This document shows, in pieces, positions 22,233 through 31,091 of a DNA stretch of 64,000 bases; position 1 is the stretch's first letter; every line of letters begins with the position of its first letter. The DNA lies in the NCBI GenBank assembly GCA_963839515.1, contig CAWIVN010000023.1, forward strand, positions 62,001 through 126,000, given 5' to 3'. The notes below the pieces were generated by a model. It was not told where the DNA came from. It did not search any database and saw only the letters and a list, made by a program, of their open reading frames with translations. Position numbers and translations under genes: made by a program. The stretch comes from Fredericiella sp963839515 (GTDB lineage Bacteria > Chloroflexota > Anaerolineae > Caldilineales > Caldilineaceae).

Positions 22233-24064
22233 CTACCTATCGACGTCACCCAGCACAATATCGATCGACCCGATATTGGTGACAATATCCGACAGCATGC
22301 CGCCGCGGCACATCTTGTCGATTGCATAGAGATTGTTGAACGAAGGCCCGTGCACGTGCAGGCGATAGGGCTTGGCCGAGCCGTCGGCGTAGATCAGGTA
22401 GCCGAGTTCGCCCTTGCTGCTCTCGATGCCGTGATAGAGCATACCCGGTGGAACCACCAAGCCTTCCGTCATCAGTTTGAAGTGATGGATCAGCGCCTCC
22501 ATGCTGACGTCCAGCTCCGCACGCGGCGGCAAGCTTACCTTGCGGTCATCCGACTTAAAGGGACCGTCGGGCAGATTCTTCATCGCCTGCTCGATAATGC
22601 GCAAGCTCTGGCGCATTTCTTCAATGCGCACCAGGTAACGAGCGTAGCAGTCGCCGTCGTTGACGACCGGCACCTTGAAGTCGTAATTTTCAAAACCGCC
22701 ATAAGGCATGTCGCGGCGCAGGTCCCAATCGACACCCGATCCGCGCAACATCGGGCCGGTCAGCCCCATATTAATTACATCCGCGCGGCTCAGCATGCCG
22801 ATACCCCTGAGCCGGATCTCCCATAGCGGCGAGCCGGTCAACATGCTTTCATACTCGTCGATGCGGCCCGGCATGTCGCGCACGAAGTCGGCGACATTGG
22901 TGAGAAAGGCGTCCGGCAGGTCGCGATAGACACCGCCGAGGCGGATGTAGCTGACGGTGAGGCGCGCACCACACACCATTTCGAAGAGGTCCAGGATGCG
23001 TTCGCGTTCGCGCGTGACATACATCATCACGCTCATGCCTGTACCGGACACGTCCATTACATGGGTGCCCAGCCAGAACAGGTGCGACGCGATGCGCTGC
23101 AACTCCGTCATGAGGATCCGGATCACCTGCGCACGCGGGGGATCTCCACCCCCAGCAGCTTCTCCACTGCCAGTACATAGCCAAAGTTGTTGAGCATGGC
23201 GGACAAGTAGTCCATGCGGTCGCTGTAATAGACAAAGTCCTTATAGCGCTTGTTCTCGCCTGTCTTCTCGAAGCCGCTGTGCAGATACCCCAGGTCCGGC
23301 GCGACCCGGACGACAGTTTCGCCGTCCAGTTCCACCACCAGCCGCAGCACGCCGTGCGTGCTCGGGTGATGGGGACCCATGTTGATGATCATGTTTTCCC
23401 GGTTCATACCCTCCGGCAGCGTAGGCGCCACGCTGACAGCAGGCAGAATCTGCGTGCCCAATGAGGCAAACTCCGGGTCGCCCCAGGTCATGGTAAAGGG
23501 CACTTCTTCACCACCCACCGGCATGTTTTTCTGCAACGGGTGATTAGGCCAGCTGTCGGGCATCAGGATGCGGCGCAGATCGGGGTGGCCGGTGAAACGC
23601 ACCCCCATAAGGTCGTACGCCTCGCGCTCAGGCCATTCTGCTCCCCTAAAGATGTTGGCCAGGCTAGGAACGCTCGGTTCATCGCTGTTGGGCAGCGGGC
23701 AGACCACAGTCAGGTGCTGCTTGCGTGTATAAGAGCGCAGTTGGTAGACCGTATGAAAGCGCTCGGCGTTGCCGATCGGCAATTGCGAACGATCGACAGC
23801 CGTCACGTCGACAAGCGCCTCGTACTGCAGCTTCTCATCAGTGCGCACAAATTCAGCCAGTTCGAGCAGCTGCTCTGGCTTTACATAAATGGTCTGGGCG
23901 CCGTTGTGCATTCCGGCGGCAAGGATGTTCTCGCCAAAACGTTCCACAATGCGCGTGGTATCAGCCGTCTCACCGGTGGGGAGTGGCGCTACGGCAGGAA
24001 TGTCTACCCGGACGACGCCGGGGAGATTTTCATATTCACGAATGCGGGGAGAGGTGTTTAGCAT
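22233..24064 (-). CDS. nuoCD: Fused NuoC-NuoD subunit, interrupted by a one-base frameshift
   Basis: The first 942 bases (24064 to 23123) encode NuoC (about residues 1-200) and the N-terminal part of NuoD (MGPHHPSTHGVLRL). They end prematurely after GVEIPRVRR. The rest of NuoD continues in another frame from 23126 (MTELQRIASHLFWLGTH to the C-terminal DIVLGDVDR). On the coding strand the break lies in a run of five C residues (23137-23141 as G5 on the plus strand). One extra C would restore the expected IPPRAQ and give about 610 residues. Because everything else is intact and essential, a sequencing error, or less likely slippage-dependent translation, is as plausible as a true mutation. It supplies quinone-reaction and cluster N2-side residues. 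Confidence 0.88.
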
Positions 24065-24087
24065 GACGATCTCCGTTCTCCCAAGGC

Positions 24088-24645
24088 TTAAGCCGACTGT
24101 ACAGTGCGTAATTGATCCAGTGATTCGATGTCCGTCGGCGTCGTTACCTTGGGGGAACCAGGTTGCTCGCGGTATTGGCGGAACGTTTCATTGGCCTGCT
24201 TCTGGCGCAGTTTCTCGAGTGCAAAGAGCAAACCCTCGGGTCGGGGGGGGCAACCGGGCACATAAACGTCTACCGGGAAAATTTTGTCCACGCCTTGGAT
24301 AATGGCGTAGTTATTAAACGGACCGCCGGCACTGGCGCAGATCCCCATGGCGATGACCCACTTGGGTTCCGACATTTGGTCGTAGATGCGCTTGATAACC
24401 GGGGCCATCTTATTCGACACACGCCCCGACACGATCATCAGGTCGGCCTGGCGGGGACTGGCGCGAAACAGCTCCGAACCATAGCGCGAGATGTCGTGGC
24501 GGGAGGTGCCGGCAGCGATCATCTCGATGGCGCAACAGGCCAGGCCGAAGAGGAGCGGCCATGTGCTATTGGCGCGGCTCCAATTAACCAATGCCTCCAG
24601 CTGCGTTGTGACTACGCCTTCCGGCAGTTTATCTTCAAGACCCAT
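24088..24645 (-). CDS. nuoB: NADH-quinone oxidoreductase subunit B
   Basis: This 185-residue subunit holds the terminal cluster N2, which reduces quinone. The ligands are visible: the adjacent pair C37-C38 (FGLACCAIEM), C103 (MGICASAGG) and C132 (VPGCPPRPEG). Length and order are normal. It is located between nuoA (12 bases upstream) and nuoCD (23 bases downstream). No second nuoB occurs in the window. Confidence 0.97.
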   Translation of the reverse strand: MGLEDKLPEGVVTTQLEALVNWSRANSTWPLLFGLACCAIEMIAAGTSRHDISRYGSELFRASPRQADLMIVSGRVSNKMAPVIKRIYDQMSEPKWVIAMGICASAGGPFNNYAIIQGVDKIFPVDVYVPGCPPRPEGLLFALEKLRQKQANETFRQYREQPGSPKVTTPTDIESLDQLRTVQSA

Positions 24646-24657
24646 AGATAGAACTCC

Positions 24658-25029
24658 TTACTCCCAATCCAGCGCACCCTTGGACCACTCATATACCAGG
24701 CCCACGATCAAGATCAGCAAGAAGAACCCGATGGGGACGAGGGTGATCCACACACCAAACTGATCGCGCAGCGGGCGCAGCACGCCGGCCCACGGGTATA
24801 AAAAGATGACTTCGATATCGAACAGAATGAAGAGCATGGCGACGAGATAGTACTTAATCGGGAAGCGGCGCCGCGCATTCTGGAAGGGGATGATGCCGGA
24901 TTCGTAGGGCTCAAGCTTTTGGCTGTTTTTTCGCCCCGGTCCTAGGACGCTGGGAAGGCCGATGGCGATGGCGGCAAATACAATTGACACGACTACAAAA
25001 ATGAGCAGGGGAAAGTACTGCTGCGCCAA
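24658..25029 (-). CDS. nuoA: NADH-quinone oxidoreductase subunit A (operon 1)
   Basis: This roughly 123-residue, three-helix subunit opens operon 1. Conserved elements are the loop EPYESGIIPF and the helix LFDIEVIFLYPWA. A TTG start at 25029 is proposed because AAAGGA lies about eight bases upstream and the product then has the family length. The same frame extends to an ATG at 25089, which would add 20 hydrophilic residues without family resemblance. The region to its right is the shared divergent control region of the two complex I operons. Confidence 0.92.
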   Translation of the reverse strand: MAQQYFPLLIFVVVSIVFAAIAIGLPSVLGPGRKNSQKLEPYESGIIPFQNARRRFPIKYYLVAMLFILFDIEVIFLYPWAGVLRPLRDQFGVWITLVPIGFFLLILIVGLVYEWSKGALDWE

Positions 25030-25163
25030 GATGCACGTCCTTTCGCTGTCACGATTACCGTCAAAATCGCTGCTGCGATCAAGAGACAAAAGGGACCCAA
25101 CACACTTGCTCTTTCCGACTCAAGCTGTTAGGTCCCGGAATGATCTACGCCGACGCAATTCCT

Positions 25164-25189
25164 ATTGTCTGCTGTAGACAATCGATTGT
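25164..25189. promoter_or_regulatory. Overlapping palindromes, putative operator near nuoA (operon 1)
   Basis: ATTGTCT-GCTGT-AGACAAT (25164-25182) is a perfect seven-base inverted repeat. It overlaps ACAATCGATTGT (25178-25189), a perfect 12-base palindrome. The TTGT...ACAA core resembles GntR-type operators. It lies 135 bases upstream of the nuoA start. Function is inferred from symmetry and location only. Confidence 0.4.
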
Positions 25190-25334
25190 TCATTCTATCA
25201 CGAACGCGAAAGGGGTGCAACTTTGGCGGAAGTTTTCGGGGCCGATGCTGTGCCAAGGAGGTAGTTTGGGACCTGCCGGTGTCGCTGCAGCGAGGCAGAA
25301 CAGCCGCTGAAAGGGAAGAACAGGGCCCAAATGC

Positions 25335-25374
25335 AAAGGCCGGCTGGCACCGCCGCGAGTGACAGCCGGCCTTT
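25335..25374. repeat. 12-base inverted repeat in the divergent control region
   Basis: AAAGGCCGGCTG (25335-25346) pairs perfectly with CAGCCGGCCTTT (25363-25374) around a 16-base loop. No T tract follows on either strand and no gene ends here, so a terminator role is unlikely. It could be a leader hairpin or separate the two promoters. Confidence 0.45.
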
Positions 25375-25500
25375 GACAACAAAGGAAGGAGTGCTGGTTG
25401 GACAATACTGCAGTCCGCGCATCACTTGTAGATACAATAGTGGCTTTGGCATAGAACTGCGAGCGCTAAAATGAAGCAAAATGGTGTATTGCTGTATCAA

Positions 25501-25516
25501 TGTGATTTTTGTCACG
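25501..25516 (+). promoter_or_regulatory. CRP/FNR-family-like operator upstream of complex I operon 2
   Basis: TGTGA-TTTTTG-TCACG matches nine of the ten conserved bases of the TGTGA-N6-TCACA palindrome used by CRP-type regulators. It lies 221 bases before the nuoA start of operon 2, within an AT-rich stretch. A second small palindrome, GTATG-CTAC-CATAC (25541-25554), follows 24 bases downstream. Confidence 0.4.
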
Positions 25517-25736
25517 CAAATTTTCCATTTTGCTCGAAAGGTATGCTACCATACGCAAGGATTTGTTATTTTCTACACAAATGCAGTCGGCATGTGTAGA
25601 CCGGCTGCGGGCGACACGCCCACGACTTGGAGCAAAGCGTCTCACGTTTGTTGAACTGCCCCATTTGTTGCATGCCCAGGCGTAACCGTTGCCTGGAGCG
25701 CACTTGGGCTGGAGTGCGATACCAGGAGCCAAAACA

Positions 25737-26093
25737 ATGCTGAGCGAGTATGGTTTTATTCTCATCTTGAGTGGCATCGCCTTGCTTATTCCTGTGGCTG
25801 CCACCCTCATCGGCCATTTCCTGGGCCCGCGCCGCCCGGATCCCATCAAGAACGAGACCTATGAGTCTGGTGTGGAGACGATCGGCGACACATGGGTGCA
25901 GTTTCGCGCCCAGTACTACCTGATCGGTTTGATCTTCTTGATCTTTGATGTCGAAGTAATCTTTTTGTTCCCCATAGCTATCGCCTATCAGAACCTAACG
26001 ATGTTCTCGGTGCTGGCGGCTGTCACGTTTGTCTTGATTCTGATCCTCGGCTTGTTCCTGGAATGGCGCAAGGGCGCACTCGAGTGGGACTAG
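25737..26093 (+). CDS. nuoA: NADH-quinone oxidoreductase subunit A (operon 2)
   Basis: This 118-residue three-helix membrane subunit opens the second complex I operon. The family motifs NETYESGVETIG and IFDVEVIFLFP are present. AGGAG lies eight bases before the ATG at 25737, which fixes the start. It is distinct from the operon 1 copy but keeps the same key acidic residues. The next gene, nuoH, follows after 55 bases; in a standard operon nuoB would come next, and it is missing. Confidence 0.94.
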   Translation: MLSEYGFILILSGIALLIPVAATLIGHFLGPRRPDPIKNETYESGVETIGDTWVQFRAQYYLIGLIFLIFDVEVIFLFPIAIAYQNLTMFSVLAAVTFVLILILGLFLEWRKGALEWD

Positions 26094-26148
26094 TCAGCGA
26101 GCAGTGTTTTGCAATGAATCCGCAATGGATTTTGGGGGAGGACGCTAG

Positions 26149-27387
26149 ATGAATTGGAGTGACGTCCTAATTGAAATGCAGATGCGGCTGGGCGCACCCG
26201 AAGAATTGCGCTGGCTGGTAGAAGGTATAACCTACTTTATCGGCGCGTTCCTGCTGGTCAATGCCTCGCTCGTGCTGGCGTTGCTTCTGATCTGGATTAC
26301 GCGCAAGGTGGTGAGCCGCATCCAGGACCGCATTGGCCCCAACCGTCAGGGCCCGTTTGGCCTGTTTCAAACAGTGGCCGACGCGCTCAAGCTGTTGTCC
26401 AAGGAAGATATCCAGCCGGAAAACGCCGATTTCATGGCCTATGCATTGGCGCCAATCCTTGCCGTGTTTCCGGTGTTGATGTCTCTGGCCGTCATTACCT
26501 TCGCGCCTGGTTTTATTGGCGCCGATCTGAACATCGGTGTTCTTTACCTGGTGGCGCTGGGTTCTGTGGGCATTATGGCCGCCCTTATGGCAGGGTGGAG
26601 CAGCAACAACAAGTATGCTCTGCTTTCAGGGTTCCGCGTGGTTGCACAGCTTCTCTCCTACGAAATTCCGATGGTGCTGGCGATGCTGACGTCGGTGTTG
26701 ATCGCCGGAACGATGCGGACGCAGCAGATTGCGGAGGCGCAGTCACTGTATATTGGGCCGGTAAACCTGGGCCTCGGCTGGTTTGTCTTCCTCCTGCCCG
26801 GCGCCTTTCTTATCTACTTCATCTCGGCGTTGGCCGAGGCCGAGCAGACGCCTTTCGACTTGCTGGAAGCCGAGTCCGAGTTGGTGGCGGGCTTTCACAT
26901 CGAGTACTCCGGCATGCGTTTCGCCATGTTCTTTTTGGCCCAGTTCCTAAATGCGTTCTTTCTGGGTGCAATCGCCGTGATGCTTTTCCTGGGCGCGTGG
27001 CAGGGGCCCTTTGCCGACCAGATTCCCTTGCTCGGCCCTATTTACTTCCTCGTCAAGACATTTGCTGTCTACCTGGCAATCCAGTGGGTGCGCGGCACCT
27101 TCCCACGCGTGCGCATTGACCAGATGATGTCGTTTGCCTGGAAGGTTCTGGTGCCGCTGGTGCTGGCACTGATCCTGCTGCAAATGATTGTCATGAAGCT
27201 GCCGATGCCTGCTTGGGGTGGCTGGATTCCCTATGTATTAGTGTTGGTGGCCAACCTTGCCGTGGTGGCGATCGTGCTGTCCGTTCTGGGCCGCCACTTA
27301 ACCCGCCAGCCGATCACCAGCAAGCGTGCCTTTGATCCAAAGTCCCTGATCGGTACGACGGTGCCGGTAAACCAGGCGGGAGACTAA
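26149..27387 (+). CDS. nuoH: NADH-quinone oxidoreductase subunit H (operon 2)
   Basis: This 412-residue membrane subunit is about 80 residues longer than the operon 1 copy, with extra N-terminal residues and a C-terminal helix plus tail. The quinone-cavity signatures are kept (RIQDRIGPNRQGPFGLFQ, EAEQTPFDLLEAESELVAGF, RVRIDQMMSFAWKVLVP). GGGGGAGGA precedes the ATG. A functional H subunit normally contacts NuoB, C, D and I, none of which is encoded in this operon, so it must either borrow those of operon 1 or couple to another module. Confidence 0.95.
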   Translation: MNWSDVLIEMQMRLGAPEELRWLVEGITYFIGAFLLVNASLVLALLLIWITRKVVSRIQDRIGPNRQGPFGLFQTVADALKLLSKEDIQPENADFMAYALAPILAVFPVLMSLAVITFAPGFIGADLNIGVLYLVALGSVGIMAALMAGWSSNNKYALLSGFRVVAQLLSYEIPMVLAMLTSVLIAGTMRTQQIAEAQSLYIGPVNLGLGWFVFLLPGAFLIYFISALAEAEQTPFDLLEAESELVAGFHIEYSGMRFAMFFLAQFLNAFFLGAIAVMLFLGAWQGPFADQIPLLGPIYFLVKTFAVYLAIQWVRGTFPRVRIDQMMSFAWKVLVPLVLALILLQMIVMKLPMPAWGGWIPYVLVLVANLAVVAIVLSVLGRHLTRQPITSKRAFDPKSLIGTTVPVNQAGD

Positions 27388-27392
27388 CTGTT

Positions 27393-27932
27393 ATGCCACA
27401 ACTTCCCTTTCCACTGCCGCCGCTGCCGACTGTTCAGCAGGTCGTGTTTATGGGCATTGCCCTCCTAACCATCGTCGGGGCTCTGATCGTGGTCCTGTCA
27501 CGCAACCTGTTTCACAGCGCGTTGGGGCTTGTTGCGTCCTTTTTCGGCGTAGCCGGTATCTACTTTATCGCCGAAGCAGAGTTTGTAGGCGTAAGCCAGG
27601 TTTTAGTCTATGTGGGAGCCATCTCGACGTTGATTACATTCGCCATCATGTTGACACGCGGCATGATGTTTGGTGTGACGTCGCCGCGCAACCGCCAGTC
27701 GGGTACAGCCGCCATCATTTCGGTACTAGCCTTTCTCGTCCTGGCGGCTTTGATGAATGCTGTTCGTTGGCCACAGGTCGGGGAGCCGATCACCGATGGC
27801 GAGGCGATCATTGCCCGCATCGGCAGCATGTTTGTCAACGAGTACTTGGTAACGTTTGAACTGCTGGCGCTCCTGCTGCTGGTGGCGCTGGCCGGCGCCA
27901 TTGTCCTGGCACGCGACCGCAAGCAGTCTTAG
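27393..27932 (+). CDS. nuoJ: NADH-quinone oxidoreductase subunit J (operon 2)
   Basis: This 179-residue, five-helix membrane subunit has the NuoJ motif FVGVSQVLVYVGAISTLITF (helix 3) and a C-terminal helix ending in charged residues. It starts five bases after the nuoH stop. The family assignment is clear by topology and motif; it differs from the operon 1 copy at most positions outside the motif. Confidence 0.92.
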   Translation: MPQLPFPLPPLPTVQQVVFMGIALLTIVGALIVVLSRNLFHSALGLVASFFGVAGIYFIAEAEFVGVSQVLVYVGAISTLITFAIMLTRGMMFGVTSPRNRQSGTAAIISVLAFLVLAALMNAVRWPQVGEPITDGEAIIARIGSMFVNEYLVTFELLALLLLVALAGAIVLARDRKQS

Positions 27933-28019
27933 TGGGACCTATGGGGACCGGTTTTTTTAGAGTCTTGGCCTCGGTGAGGAATGTAGGATTGATTCGCACG
28001 GAGTGGGAGTGACAAGGTA

Positions 28020-28334
28020 ATGATTCCACTGAGCTGGTATCTCATTCTTTCGGCCTTCGTGTTTTGCTGCGGAATGTTTGCCGCGCTGGGCCGGCGCAAC
28101 GCCATTGCAGTGTTGATGGGTATTGAACTCATGCTAAATGCCGCCAACATTAATCTGATCGCCTTCTGGCGTTACGGCGTGGCGCCGATGGAGCGAGTGG
28201 ACGGCCAGGTCTTTGCGTTGTTTGTCATCGCCGTGGCGGCAGCCGAAGTAGCAGTTGGTTTGGCGCTGATCATTTCGATCTACCGCAACCGCAAGACAGT
28301 CAATCTCGACGAGCTGGACTTGTTGAGGGGTTAG
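28020..28334 (+). CDS. nuoK: NADH-quinone oxidoreductase subunit K (operon 2)
   Basis: This 104-residue, three-helix subunit has conserved membrane glutamates in LMGIELMLNAANINLIAFW and AVAAAEVAVGLALII. An 87-base gap separates it from nuoJ, and a weak AAGG ribosome site precedes its ATG. The order J-K then L is interrupted by an extra small gene at 28359, which is not usual. Confidence 0.94.
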   Translation: MIPLSWYLILSAFVFCCGMFAALGRRNAIAVLMGIELMLNAANINLIAFWRYGVAPMERVDGQVFALFVIAVAAAEVAVGLALIISIYRNRKTVNLDELDLLRG

Positions 28335-28358
28335 TACTAGAGGAGCAGTTTGGGTGCT

Positions 28359-28733
28359 ATGCCCAAGCAGAAGCTGACCGGCACGCTCGAGCAACAGTGC
28401 GAATTCTTGTACGGGCTCGCCATCACCAAGATGGCCGAGGGCAACTATACGGGAGCCAAGCACGCCCTGCAAGAGATTGTAAAGTACAAACCGGATTATC
28501 GGGATGCCCAAGCGCTTTTGGAGCAGGTCAGCCGCAAGAAATCCGATCAGACGTTTTTGGTAGTGATGGCTTTTATTGGGGCGGCAGTTGGTGTAGCAGT
28601 CGGGTCATTGGGCCAGATAGGCAATGACCTGGTGCTCTTGATATTAGCAGGCGTGGGTGCGTTGCTTGGGTATGGCGTCGGCAGCTACATCCGCAGCTTT
28701 CGGGCAAGAACGAGTAACAGAAAACAACGGTAG
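28359..28733 (+). CDS. TPR-like small membrane protein inserted in complex I operon 2
   Basis: This roughly 124-residue protein has one TPR-like helix pair at residues about 10-58 (FLYGLAITKMAEGNYTGAKH and ALQEIVKYKPDYRDAQALLE). Two hydrophobic helices follow, about 66-88 and 92-110, with a basic tail. It lies between nuoK and nuoL on the same strand with short gaps (24 and 51 bases), so it should be co-transcribed. TPRs bind proteins, and the layout fits an assembly factor or accessory subunit of the second membrane arm. I know of no named complex I subunit with this structure. AGGAG lies 13 bases before the ATG; an in-frame TTG at 28350 is an alternative. Confidence 0.75.
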   Translation: MPKQKLTGTLEQQCEFLYGLAITKMAEGNYTGAKHALQEIVKYKPDYRDAQALLEQVSRKKSDQTFLVVMAFIGAAVGVAVGSLGQIGNDLVLLILAGVGALLGYGVGSYIRSFRARTSNRKQR

Positions 28734-28784
28734 TCCGGATTTTTCGTTCGGAATCCGCAGCGTAGAAAAAAACGAGGTTGCGCA

Positions 28785-31067
28785 ATGGAAGGATTTCTCA
28801 ATCTAGCGTGGCTTTTGCCCGTACCACCCTTCCTGGCATTTGTTGCGATTATCCTGTTCCTCAATCGCAATAAGACGGTCAGCGCGCTGACGGCTGTCGG
28901 CGGCGTGGTGGTCAGCCTTCTGATCGGCTGGCCGATTGCGTTTACGGTCTTCCTCACTGATCACTTTGGTGCACATCCGCATTATGGCGAGCTGTACACC
29001 ATACCGACTGGGTTGACCAACTTCGTTATCGGCTACCAGGTGGATCCGGCCAACGCGCTCATGATTTTTATGGTCACGTTCCTGTTGGTGATGATCTTTG
29101 TCTATGCCACGGGCTATATGACCTTCCCGGGCCATCTGCGCAAGGAGGACTATCCCGAGGCCTATGCGCAAGAGAAGGACCCGCGCTACAGTCGCTTCAT
29201 GGCCTATATCAGCCTGTTTGCGACGGGCATGCTGGGGTTGGTAGTCTCAGACTCTTTACTGACCTTCTTTGTTTTTTGGGAGATCATGGGCTTTTGCAGC
29301 TATGCGCTGATCAGCTTCTGGTATGAGAAGCCGACGGCCAAGCGTGCTGGCTTCAAAGCCTTTATTACTACGCGCGTCGGTGACACGATCATGTTTGTCG
29401 GCATGATCCTGCTCTACATCTGGAGCGTACCGAGCACGCTCGTGTTCCGTGACATTCTGAGTCTCGAGAACCTGGCACAATTGTCTGAACGGATGGTTAC
29501 GATACCACTGGTCGGCATAACGACGCCGGCTATTGCCTTGATTGCAGTGCTGATCTTTTTTGGCACTATCGGCAAGAGCGCACAGTTCCCCCTGCATGTG
29601 TGGTTGCCTGATGCGATGGAGGGCCCCACGCCCGTCAGCGCCATGATTCATGCGGCGACAATGGTTTCGGCCGGCGTGTTTCTTGTCGTGCGCATGTATC
29701 CACTGTTTCTTGTCGCAGGTGAGGTGTCCCCGGGTGTGCTGAGTTTTGTGGCCATCGTCGGCAGCTTCACGGCGCTGTTTGCTTCTTTGATCGGTCTCAC
29801 GCAGTGGGATATCAAGCGCGTGCTTGCCTACTCGACGATTGCCCAGCTTGGCTTCATGATTGCGGCCCTGGGCGTCGGCGCCTATGCGGCGGGCCTCTTC
29901 CATTTGATCACGCACGCTTTCTTCAAGGCTCTGCTGTTCCTCGGCTCGGGTTCGGTCATTCACGGCGTCGAGCACGGTTTCCACCATGTGCATGCCCACG
30001 AAGGTGCCCACGGTCACGGCGAAGCTCTCGCCCAGGATGTTGGCGGCGAACATGGCGGTGAAGAAGACGCGCATGGGCACCTGCACGGCCCCGGCATTAT
30101 CTCGCGCCCCGACGGCGATCTTGATCCGACCGATCCGCAAGATATGCGCAACATGGGCGGCTTACTCAAGCGCATGCCCATTACCGGCTGGACGTTTGTC
30201 ATTGGCGGCCTTGCTCTGGCGGGCTTCCCCTTCCTGACCGCCGGTTTCTGGTCCAAAGACGAAATTCTGACCAGTTCCTGGTATAGCGGCAACTTCCTAA
30301 TCTTCTGGGTTGAGGTTTTCTCTGCCTTCTTGACTGCCTTCTACGTAGCGCGCCAGATTTCTCTGACCTTCCTAGGCCAACCGCGCAGCGCCGGCGCTGC
30401 CAATGCGCCTGAAAGCGTCAAGCGCATGACCGTGCCGTTGATCTTGATAGCACCATTTGCAGTTATCTTGGGCTGGTTTGGTATCCCGGCGAGCTTCCCG
30501 GTGCTGGGCGGCATTGCCCCCAACCTGTTGGAACATATCCTGGAACCCTATATCGAATACAGCGAAATGCACGTAGTGCATCCGGAATTTACCTGGCTTG
30601 TGCTCGGCGCTTCGCTGGTCGTGGCGTTGGGTGGCCTCGGCGCTGGCTACCTGGTGTATAGAGGCTTCCAAGAAGGGCAGATCGATCCCCTGCGCCGCTG
30701 GTTGGGACCGCTCTGGTGGGTGATGTATCGCAAGTTCTACATCGATGAATTGTACGCTTACACGATTCTGCCGTTCACGCGTGGCCTGGCCAATTTTATG
30801 TATTGGGTGGACGATGTCTGGATCCTGGACCCAATTATCAACGCCATCGGCCGTGTCACCGTGTGGATCGCTCGTTTTGCCGCCGATTTCGACCGCTATG
30901 TAGTGGATGGGACCGTCGGTGGTTTTGCCTGGTTGGCTGCGCGGGCGGGTGGCATCCTGCGTAATGCGCAAAACGGCCAGGTGCAGGTCTATTTGATGGT
31001 CGTCGTCGTCTCTGTAACCATTTGGCTGCTGCTTACGGCGCTGCCAATGATTTTGACGCTAGTCTAA
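28785..31067 (+). CDS. nuoL: NADH-quinone oxidoreductase subunit L (operon 2) with histidine-rich insert
   Basis: This 760-residue distal antiporter-like subunit is about 130 residues longer than the operon 1 copy. The core is clear (FFVFWEIMGFCSYALISFWY, FPLHVWLPDAMEGPTPVSAM, RVLAYSTIAQLGFM). Between two membrane helices it carries an insert (29961-30088, residues about 393-435) with 12 histidines in about 43 residues plus many Asp/Glu, which looks like a metal-binding or pH-sensing loop. The C-terminal extension with the lateral helix is present. The ATG at 28785 follows AACGAGG weakly. Confidence 0.94.
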   Translation: MEGFLNLAWLLPVPPFLAFVAIILFLNRNKTVSALTAVGGVVVSLLIGWPIAFTVFLTDHFGAHPHYGELYTIPTGLTNFVIGYQVDPANALMIFMVTFLLVMIFVYATGYMTFPGHLRKEDYPEAYAQEKDPRYSRFMAYISLFATGMLGLVVSDSLLTFFVFWEIMGFCSYALISFWYEKPTAKRAGFKAFITTRVGDTIMFVGMILLYIWSVPSTLVFRDILSLENLAQLSERMVTIPLVGITTPAIALIAVLIFFGTIGKSAQFPLHVWLPDAMEGPTPVSAMIHAATMVSAGVFLVVRMYPLFLVAGEVSPGVLSFVAIVGSFTALFASLIGLTQWDIKRVLAYSTIAQLGFMIAALGVGAYAAGLFHLITHAFFKALLFLGSGSVIHGVEHGFHHVHAHEGAHGHGEALAQDVGGEHGGEEDAHGHLHGPGIISRPDGDLDPTDPQDMRNMGGLLKRMPITGWTFVIGGLALAGFPFLTAGFWSKDEILTSSWYSGNFLIFWVEVFSAFLTAFYVARQISLTFLGQPRSAGAANAPESVKRMTVPLILIAPFAVILGWFGIPASFPVLGGIAPNLLEHILEPYIEYSEMHVVHPEFTWLVLGASLVVALGGLGAGYLVYRGFQEGQIDPLRRWLGPLWWVMYRKFYIDELYAYTILPFTRGLANFMYWVDDVWILDPIINAIGRVTVWIARFAADFDRYVVDGTVGGFAWLAARAGGILRNAQNGQVQVYLMVVVVSVTIWLLLTALPMILTLV

Positions 31068-31091
31068 GGGAAGTGGTGGAGGATACTATCC

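Larger units (their letters stand above)
25030..25736. other. Divergent intergenic control region between the two complex I operons
   Basis: This is 707 bases without a convincing gene. It is more AT-rich than its flanks, especially from 25,430 to 25,600. It contains overlapping palindromes at 25,164-25,189, a 12-base inverted repeat at 25,335-25,374, a CRP/FNR-like site at 25,501-25,516 and a GTATG-CTAC-CATAC palindrome at 25,541-25,554. Short reading frames here have no ribosome sites or recognisable content. Both operon promoters must lie in this stretch; I could not place convincing -35/-10 pairs. Confidence 0.75.

Noticed and set aside
22208..22327. N-terminal extension of nuoEF to an upstream start at 22327.
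   Set aside because: It would overlap the end of nuoCD by 95 bases and adds residues with no similarity to NuoE; ATG at 22207 gives the family start.
25335..25374. Intrinsic terminator.
   Set aside because: No T tract on either strand and no gene ends nearby; listed only as an inverted repeat.
25466..25849. A 127-codon minus-strand frame in the complex I control region.
   Set aside because: It overlaps nuoA of operon 2, lacks a ribosome site and has no recognisable content.
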